Positions 7,850-12,510 of a stretch of DNA of 12,510 bases are shown one piece after another. The stretch is from contig CANHHZ010000045.1 of assembly GCA_947460275.1 (NCBI GenBank), forward strand, positions 1-12,510, in the 5' to 3' direction. Source of the stretch: Sphingobacteriaceae bacterium (GTDB lineage Bacteria; Bacteroidota; Bacteroidia; Sphingobacteriales; Sphingobacteriaceae). The notes beneath the pieces are model-generated. The model saw only the letters and a list, made by a program, of their open reading frames with translations. It made no database searches and was not told where the DNA came from. Position numbers and translations under genes: made by a program. Every line of letters starts with the position of its first letter. Positions within the stretch are counted from its first letter, which is position 1.

Positions 7850-8686
7850 TTAAGGATTACACCTATCGCAATACATTGCCTCTTCTTTTGTTTTTCCGTT
7901 TGGATATTTTTCTTCTTTGCAAAAGCAACATTTTTGGCAGGTATAGCTATAAGTTAGCGTAGAGCTTGTCGGAAAATTACAAATTTCGCATGGAAGTCCT
8001 TGTTTTGCACTTGTAACGCCAAAGCCTGGGGTACTACATTGTGGACAGTATGAATTGATTTTTTGAACTAACTTCTGCGCTGCTTTTTCTATTACCTTCA
8101 TGCGGGTTGGATTATACATTGCTCGCATATCGGTCTCCACATAGGCTTGTCCGTTTGTACTAATGAAGTGCTCAAAAGCACCGAGTAAAGTTTCCCAATT
8201 TGTAATTCCTTTTTTTACTTCAGAAAAATCAGCTTTATGCTTTCTGAGGATTAAACCATGCGAAGGAAATAAGGAGGCTGTTGCAAAGTCACTCAGTTCT
8301 TGTATCGATTTGATTGCTGCGCCATTAAAGTTGGTATCGGTGCTTAACGTTCGTACCATAATTTCTAAATCGTTTTTGCGGTCTAGCAAAATCAATAATT
8401 CTTCGTTGACAGGCACAAAAAAGAGCGTTGGGTGGGCTCCAAAAGAACCTTCACTTGCCACTGCTATGTCGCATTCAAAGAAGTCCATGGCCAAATTGCA
8501 TTTTTTTCGAGCTGTGGTGATAGGGTCGTCTTCTCTCTCTATTTCACCAGAAAAAGTGCCTAGTTTATCGGTATCTAAATTTGGCGGGACAACGCACTTT
8601 ACCCCAAGTTCTTTTTCTAGGATGGGCGCAATTACTTTTTCTTTCTCGTGCTGGGTTGCAATTAACAAAGTTCTTTTTTCAAACAT
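7850..8686 (-). CDS. DUF6671-like protein with cysteine-rich zinc-ribbon tail
   Basis: Function unknown. I recognise it as resembling the DUF6671 family, without a search. It has 278 residues and no signal peptide, so it is probably cytosolic. The N-terminal two thirds form an alpha/beta-looking domain with the conserved-looking stretches RKKC (60-63), ASEGSFGAHP (77-86) and ETDMRAMYNPTR (184-195), rich in charged residues that could form an active site. The C-terminal 65 residues hold ten cysteines: CPQC (214-217), CEIC (233-236), CQKCCFC (250-256) and CDRC (273-276). This fits two zinc-ribbon-like knuckles. It starts 1 bp after the stop of the 92-aa gene and is followed after 12 bp by the Sua5-type gene, so a role linked to tRNA or nucleotide chemistry is possible but not shown. 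Confidence 0.8.
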   Translation of the reverse strand: MFEKRTLLIATQHEKEKVIAPILEKELGVKCVVPPNLDTDKLGTFSGEIEREDDPITTARKKCNLAMDFFECDIAVASEGSFGAHPTLFFVPVNEELLILLDRKNDLEIMVRTLSTDTNFNGAAIKSIQELSDFATASLFPSHGLILRKHKADFSEVKKGITNWETLLGAFEHFISTNGQAYVETDMRAMYNPTRMKVIEKAAQKLVQKINSYCPQCSTPGFGVTSAKQGLPCEICNFPTSSTLTYSYTCQKCCFCKEEKYPNGKTKEEAMYCDRCNP

Positions 8687-8687
8687 T

Positions 8688-8966
8688 TTATTCAGTAAAA
8701 TGAATAATTACTTCTGATTTTATGTCCAATTGCTTGCCCTCTTTTTCGGCTTGATCAATAACTTTTAAGAGTTTTTCTATGCTTTCTTGGAGTTGCTCAA
8801 TTCTTGTTATGGCCATTTTATCTTCTTTGCCTAAGCGTTCTTGTGACCCAAAATTTTTAAGCTGATGAAATTGTATTTTGCTTGAAAATATATTCATTAA
8901 TATTTCACGGCTATCTTTTGGCGAAAATTGGCCTTCTATTAGTTTTAATTTTTGTAGATTACTCAT
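8688..8966 (-). CDS. Small helical protein of unknown function (92 aa)
   Basis: Not recognised as a named family. It is a 92-residue, highly charged protein with no signal peptide or membrane segment. The middle (about 50-80) has the pattern of an amphipathic or coiled-coil helix (RIEQLQESIEKLLKVIDQAEK), and the C-terminal strand IKSEVIIHFTE ends the protein. It is treated as a real gene because it sits precisely between its neighbours: 3 bp after the stop of the 53-aa gene and 1 bp before the ATG of the DUF6671-like gene. Its codon use also looks like that of the surrounding genes. The tight packing suggests that it is translated together with its partners and may bind one of them. Confidence 0.75.
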   Translation of the reverse strand: MSNLQKLKLIEGQFSPKDSREILMNIFSSKIQFHQLKNFGSQERLGKEDKMAITRIEQLQESIEKLLKVIDQAEKEGKQLDIKSEVIIHFTE

Positions 8967-8969
8967 TGC

Positions 8970-9131
8970 TTAATGGTTATTTGATAAGTGATTTGAAGTG
9001 TAGGCTCCAGCTGCAGTTCCAATTCCTGCAAATAGATAGCTGTTGATGGTGTCTTGGATGATAAAAGCCAAAGCTAGGCACACAGTAAAGACGCCTATGC
9101 TTAAAAAAAATTTAGTCTTTTTAGTGTTCAT
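8970..9131 (-). CDS. Small predicted membrane protein (53 aa)
   Basis: A short gene that length cut-offs easily miss. ATG 9131 to TAA 8970 encodes 53 residues. It begins with a basic stretch (MNTKKTK). A hydrophobic segment at about residues 8-25 (FFLSIGVFTVCLALAFII) follows, then a polar turn QDTINS and a second, weaker hydrophobic Gly/Ala-rich segment at 32-43. This gives one or two membrane passes. It starts 40 bp after the icd stop and ends 3 bp before the 92-aa gene, in the same orientation as the whole cluster. I do not recognise the family. The protein-like hydrophobic pattern and the exact fit between neighbours are the evidence that it is real. Confidence 0.68.
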   Translation of the reverse strand: MNTKKTKFFLSIGVFTVCLALAFIIQDTINSYLFAGIGTAAGAYTSNHLSNNH

Positions 9132-9171
9132 AATTAATTTAGGTTATCGTTTGATTTGGTGAAAAAGATAC

Positions 9172-10611
9172 TTATTGGCCCTGACCTAAGGAGTATCCTG
9201 CTTTTCCATCAAATGAATACAGGTTTTCAGTTTTAATAATTTCAATATTTTCTTTAAACGCTTTTGTTAAAAGTTCAATGATGTGCGCATTATTTATGGT
9301 TACTTCTTCGTTCGCTTTAAACCTGCATCTCCAATGGTCAGTACAAAAAGTTTCTTTAAATCCTTCTGGCCAAACTTTTATACCTCTATTGGTGATCATA
9401 GTAAGCGCAATCAAACTACTTTCTAACTTTTTTGCGCTATGCGCCAATTCATCTGGATTTAAGCCGGTCCAGTGAACAAATAGATCGACACCAACAAGTT
9501 TTTTTTTCGCAGCAGGTTTGCGTTTATATTTTGGTAAATTTAGGGCAGCATTATTGTTAGAATAACTTACTGGTTTTAGAATTGTAGGTTGTTGGCCAAG
9601 GTTAGCCATTACCGCTTTTGCAAATTCTTTCGTGCCTAATTGTTGATTACTTAAGCCTTCTTTGTAAATGTCAACCGTATGTACTCCATCTTCTATAGTT
9701 TTAAGCCAGGCATTTTGCACTTTTTCTGCTACTTCTGTTTGTCCGATATGATTTAGCATCATCACCGCACCTTGCAGTAAGCCTGAGGGATTGGCAACGT
9801 TTTTTCTCGCAATCAGCGGAGCAGAACCATGTATGGCTTCAAACATGGCACATTCTTCGCCAATATTTGCCGAACCCGCTAGTCCAACAGACCCGGTAAT
9901 TTGAGCGGCGATATCCGATACGACATCGCCATATAAATTTGGCATTACAATCACATCAAATTCTTCGGGCGTATCGGCTACTTTAGCGGCGCCTATATCT
10001 ATTATCCAATGTTCATTTTCAATTTGTGGATATTCACTGGCAATTTCATCAAACACTTCGTGAAACAAACCGTCTGTCTGTTTCATAATGTTGTCTTTGG
10101 TAAAGCAGGTTACCTTTTTTCTATTTTGTTGTTTTGCATATTCAAAAGCATAGCGAATTATTTTTTCACATCCGGGTCTACTGATCAATTTTAGACACTG
10201 TACTACTTCGTCTGTTTGTTGATGTTCTATTCCGGCATATAAATCTTCTTCATTTTCCCTTACAATCACAATATCCATAATTGGATGTTTTGTGCAGACA
10301 AATGGATGTAAGCTAGTGCAAGGACGGACATTTGAGTATAAACCCAAAAATTTACGCGTGCTCACGTTTAAACTTTTATAACCACCTCCTTGAGGTGTGG
10401 TGATTGGCGCTTTTAAAAAAACCTTATTTCTTCTTATAGTTTCCCATGAAGCCGATGAAATACCAGAGGAATTACCTGCTAAATATACTTTTTCTCCAAC
10501 TTCAATTTCTTCGATCTCAATTTGTGCACCTGCCGCTAAAATTATTTCCAAAGTGGCATCCATAATTTCTGGGCCAATTCCATCACCCTTTGCAACTGTT
10601 ATTTTTGTCAT
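9172..10611 (-). CDS. icd: Isocitrate dehydrogenase with C-terminal extension, Thermus type
   Basis: TCA-cycle enzyme that converts isocitrate to 2-oxoglutarate and CO2. It has 479 residues, longer than the roughly 416 of E. coli Icd. Family landmarks are GDGIGPEI (9-16), the substrate loop SLNVSTR (80-86), VRENEEDLYAG (117-127), TKDNIMK (171-177), the metal-binding Asp residues of YGDVVSD (227-233) and HGSAP followed by NVANP (261-275). The C-terminal ~110 residues (GVDLFVHW, MITNRGIKVWP, DHWRCRF, FDGKAGYSLGQGQ) match the extra domain I remember in Thermus thermophilus isocitrate dehydrogenase. The two residues that usually mark NADP use (Lys-Tyr after HGSAP) are Leu266-Ile267 here, so coenzyme preference is uncertain. 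It is first in the minus-strand cluster and divergent from a LysR regulator. Confidence 0.92.
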   Translation of the reverse strand: MTKITVAKGDGIGPEIMDATLEIILAAGAQIEIEEIEVGEKVYLAGNSSGISSASWETIRRNKVFLKAPITTPQGGGYKSLNVSTRKFLGLYSNVRPCTSLHPFVCTKHPIMDIVIVRENEEDLYAGIEHQQTDEVVQCLKLISRPGCEKIIRYAFEYAKQQNRKKVTCFTKDNIMKQTDGLFHEVFDEIASEYPQIENEHWIIDIGAAKVADTPEEFDVIVMPNLYGDVVSDIAAQITGSVGLAGSANIGEECAMFEAIHGSAPLIARKNVANPSGLLQGAVMMLNHIGQTEVAEKVQNAWLKTIEDGVHTVDIYKEGLSNQQLGTKEFAKAVMANLGQQPTILKPVSYSNNNAALNLPKYKRKPAAKKKLVGVDLFVHWTGLNPDELAHSAKKLESSLIALTMITNRGIKVWPEGFKETFCTDHWRCRFKANEEVTINNAHIIELLTKAFKENIEIIKTENLYSFDGKAGYSLGQGQ

Positions 10612-10645
10612 ATGTATTTGCTTAAATTCTTGACCTCAAAAATCA

Positions 10646-10694
10646 TTAGTTTAATTGATAAATTTTTATTTATGTTTGTAATGATATACATAAA
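10646..10694. promoter_or_regulatory. Candidate LysR operator sites between icd and the regulator
   Basis: The 91-bp divergent spacer (10612-10702) is very AT-rich. It holds overlapping TNA-N7-TNA boxes (TTA 10646, TGA 10656, TTA 10666), the pattern described for CbbR-type LysR proteins. TTA-N10-TAA occurs twice, exactly 20 bp apart (10646-10661 and 10666-10681). An inverted repeat TTTATGT (10669-10675) / ACATAAA (10688-10694) lies next to the regulator start. In such AT-rich DNA any of these can arise by chance. The location is what makes them worth noting. Confidence 0.35.
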
Positions 10695-10702
10695 ATATAT
10701 TT

Positions 10703-11626
10703 ATGAATTATACTCTAAATCAACTCCAAATTTTTCTTAAAATTGTTCAAACACAGAGCATTACAAAGGCTTCTGAAGAACTACATTTAACTCAGCCAGC
10801 AGTTTCTATTCAGCTCAAGAATTTTCAAGCTCAGTTTGATATTCCTCTAACCGAAGTGGTAGGAAGAAAAATTTATATTACCGATTTTGGAAGAGAAATT
10901 GCCGAAGCGGCCGAAAACATCATCCATCAAGTACAAGCAATTAATTACAAAACCTTGTTGCATAAAGGTCATTTGGCGGGTAGATTAAAAATTTCGGTAG
11001 TCTCGACAGGTAAGTATGTGATGCCCTTTTTTTTAGCCGATTTTATGAATGACCACCCAGGTGTAGAGTTGGTAATGGATGTAACCAATAAAAATAAAGT
11101 GGTAGAAAGTTTAGAAAACAATGAGGTTGATTTTGCATTGGTTTCTGTTTTACCTACTGCGCTACGTATTGAAAAGCTAGATCTGCTTCAAAATAAATTG
11201 TATTTGGTGGGTAACACAAAAACAAAGCACAACAAATCTGAGGATGTAAAAGAAACGTTTGAAAAGCTACCACTGATTTTTAGAGAAAAAGGCTCTGGTA
11301 CTCGCCAAACCATGGAAGGTTTTATCGAACGGAATGCGATTAAGGTACCCAAAAAAATGGAACTTACCTCAAACGAGGCTGTTAAACAAGCATTGTTGGC
11401 GGGTTTAGGTTACTCCATTATGCCTTTGATAGGTATTGGGAACGAATTAAACCATAAACAGTTGCAAATTATACCTGTGAAGGGTTTACCAATTAAAACC
11501 ACTTGGAGCTTAATTTGGTTGGCCGGCAAAAAACATTCACCAGTTTCAATTGCTTTTTTAAACCATTTGAAGAAAGAAAAAACAGCTATAGCTAAAGATA
11601 AATTTAGTTGGTATGAAAACTATTAA
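10703..11626 (+). CDS. LysR-family transcriptional regulator, CbbR-like
   Basis: DNA-binding regulator of 307 residues, the standard LysR length. The N-terminal winged helix-turn-helix is at about 4-63 (LNQLQIFLKIVQTQSITKAS, then LHLTQPAVSIQLKNF). The effector-binding domain starts near residue 92. Its opening, LKISVVSTGKYVMPFFLADF, and the following HPGVELVMDVTNKNKVVESL resemble CbbR/RbcR-type regulators, which control carbon fixation or inorganic-carbon uptake and sense small metabolites. The family resemblance is from memory, not from a search. It is divergent from icd over 91 bp, the classical arrangement for a LysR protein controlling its neighbour and itself. It is followed by a strong terminator. 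Confidence 0.9.
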   Translation: MNYTLNQLQIFLKIVQTQSITKASEELHLTQPAVSIQLKNFQAQFDIPLTEVVGRKIYITDFGREIAEAAENIIHQVQAINYKTLLHKGHLAGRLKISVVSTGKYVMPFFLADFMNDHPGVELVMDVTNKNKVVESLENNEVDFALVSVLPTALRIEKLDLLQNKLYLVGNTKTKHNKSEDVKETFEKLPLIFREKGSGTRQTMEGFIERNAIKVPKKMELTSNEAVKQALLAGLGYSIMPLIGIGNELNHKQLQIIPVKGLPIKTTWSLIWLAGKKHSPVSIAFLNHLKKEKTAIAKDKFSWYENY

Positions 11627-11676
11627 GGCTTTTAAAAAACTATATAAATAGGGTTTAAATATAAAAATATAGAGAC

Positions 11677-11715
11677 AAAAAAAATCCCGGGGCATTTGCC
11701 TCGGGATTTTTTTTT
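11677..11715. terminator. Bidirectional Rho-independent terminator
   Basis: Eight A residues (11677-11684), TCCCGGGGC (11685-11693), a 4-base loop ATTT, GCCTCGGGA (11698-11706) and nine T residues (11707-11715). The nine-pair GC-rich stem has one G-T wobble and is extended by A-T pairs from the flanking runs. It works in either direction, ending both the LysR gene and the convergent helicase gene. The spacer from 11627 to 11676 holds nothing else recognisable. Confidence 0.93.
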
Positions 11716-11724
11716 GAGATGAAA

Positions 11725-12510
11725 TTAAGACCTGCGTCTTCTTTCGCCACCACCTTCGCGTCTTCCGCTTCCGCCAGTGTTACTACCTCTATCTTCACGA
11801 CTACGGCCAGAGAAATCTCTAAAACCGCCACCACTATTTCCACCACTGCTGTTTCCGCCTTCACGTCTTCCGCTTCCGCCGCTGCTTCTTCTGTCGCCTC
11901 CGCCTCTTCTCTCTCCGCCAAATCCACCGCCGCCGCTGCGTCTTTCGCCGCCGCCACCAAATCCACGTCTGCGTTCCCCGCCACCATCACGGCTACCCAC
12001 TGGGGCATCGCCGCTTTTTTCAATTCTTACTTCTCGACCATTAAATTTAATGTCTTTAAAGTTGCTAAACAAAGTATCAACCGTGTCGTTTTCTACTTCA
12101 ATGAAAGAGTAAACACCTTTCAAATCAATTTTACCAACCGATTTACCACCAATTTTTCCGTTATTACACACAAAGCCTAATAAATCGCCTCTGGTAAAAT
12201 CATCTACAGAACCTACATTGATAAATAAACGGGTGTAGTCGCTATTGTTAAAGTTTCTGCTACCACGCTCTCCACGCTCTCCGCGTTCGCCTCTATCTCC
12301 GCGATCATCTGCCGAAGCATTTAAATCTGGGGCTTTAGCATAATAATCCAAGAAACGGTTAAACTCTAAAGATGCAAAACGTTTAATCACATCCTCTTTG
12401 CTCAATTCGGCAAATTCGTCCATAATTCTTGGCATATACTGGTCAATCTGCTCAGCATTAACTTCTACGTTATGTACTTTATGCACCAAGGCAAACAATT
12501 GTTTTTCGCA
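11725..12510 (-). CDS. DEAD-box RNA helicase, C-terminal part (5' end outside window)
   Basis: Only the last 261 residues are present. The frame continues past the right edge (CEKQLFALV at the edge), so the helicase core motifs are not visible and the assignment rests on the tail. Residues 1-62 of the fragment are the helical region that follows the RecA2 domain in Bacteroidota helicases (KRFASLEFNRFLDYY). A linker of RGE/RGD triplets follows (about 70-83). A DbpA-type RNA-binding domain spans about 92-165 (YTRLFINVGSVDDF, GKIDLKGVYSFIEV, REVRIEKS). The final ~90 residues are a disordered RGG-like tail rich in Gly, Arg and Ser. Such proteins remodel RNA, for instance in ribosome assembly, and are often linked to growth in the cold. 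An apparent start at 12498 is a TTG inside the gene, not the real start. Confidence 0.9.
   Translation of the reverse strand, partial: CEKQLFALVHKVHNVEVNAEQIDQYMPRIMDEFAELSKEDVIKRFASLEFNRFLDYYAKAPDLNASADDRGDRGERGERGERGSRNFNNSDYTRLFINVGSVDDFTRGDLLGFVCNNGKIGGKSVGKIDLKGVYSFIEVENDTVDTLFSNFKDIKFNGREVRIEKSGDAPVGSRDGGGERRRGFGGGGERRSGGGGFGGERRGGGDRRSSGGSGRREGGNSSGGNSGGGFRDFSGRSREDRGSNTGGSGRREGGGERRRRS
11753..11880. repeat. Direct repeat pair in the helicase tail
   Basis: Two 23-bp copies, 11753-11775 and 11858-11880, differ at one base and encode the same peptide core GGSGRREGG on the minus strand. They lie 82 bp apart within the Gly/Arg-rich tail. A further short array at about 12268-12305 encodes repeated RGE triplets. 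Such repeats can lengthen or shorten the tail by slippage or recombination. Confidence 0.75.

Noticed and set aside
8163..8717. Plus-strand open frame of 184 codons opposite the DUF6671-like gene
   Set aside because: It overlaps two tightly spaced minus-strand genes and has no recognisable feature.
10675..10703. TTTG-N17-TATATTTA, resembling a Bacteroidota promoter for the LysR gene
   Set aside because: The -7 part overlaps the ATG at 10703, so transcription would begin inside the gene. No good later start exists.
11719..12180. Long plus-strand reading frames (11719-12180 and 11777-12112) opposite the helicase tail
   Set aside because: They are low-complexity Ser/Ala or Pro/Leu strings made by the complement of Gly/Arg codons. 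The minus-strand frame encodes a recognisable DbpA domain and tail.

Overview
The window looks like chromosomal core DNA from a Bacteroidota bacterium, most likely a Sphingobacteriaceae member close to Pedobacter. The assignment is by recognition, not by search. It rests on AT-rich DNA, start codons without clear Shine-Dalgarno sequences, a dihydroorotase with the IDDQVHFREP signature I associate with this phylum, a DEAD-box helicase with a DbpA domain and RGG tail, and a degenerate 7-bp minisatellite of a kind I associate with these genomes. I saw no rRNA, tRNA, insertion sequence, phage gene or CRISPR array.

Left part (1-4424). A NodB-type polysaccharide deacetylase on the minus strand runs off the left edge and carries the minisatellite in frame inside its catalytic domain. 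Divergent from it is a plus-strand pair: a TolC-type outer-membrane channel and a membrane-fusion (HlyD/MacA-type) adaptor. No inner-membrane pump follows. A hairpin terminator precedes gpsA (glycerol-3-phosphate dehydrogenase), which has its own terminator.

Central part (10611 down to 4546, all minus strand). Seven genes lie with gaps of 0 to 40 bp, so a single transcript is plausible: a Thermus-type isocitrate dehydrogenase (icd), a 53-aa membrane protein, a 92-aa helical protein, a DUF6671-like protein with a cysteine-rich tail, a Sua5-type threonylcarbamoyl-AMP synthase (TTG start), dihydroorotase (pyrC), and an SbtA-family bicarbonate transporter. Threonylcarbamoyl-AMP synthase consumes bicarbonate, and so does the carbamoyl-phosphate step that feeds dihydroorotase. 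Isocitrate dehydrogenase yields CO2 and 2-oxoglutarate.

Right part. A LysR regulator of CbbR-like type is transcribed divergently from icd across a 91-bp spacer that contains candidate LysR boxes. The best hypothesis in the window is that this regulator controls a carbon/bicarbonate-linked operon running from icd to sbtA, by analogy with cyanobacterial CbbR-family regulators that control sbtA and sense 2-oxoglutarate. This is inference from gene order and family membership. A strong bidirectional terminator separates the regulator from the 3' part of a DEAD-box RNA helicase gene that runs off the right edge.

There is no gene-free stretch longer than 300 bases.
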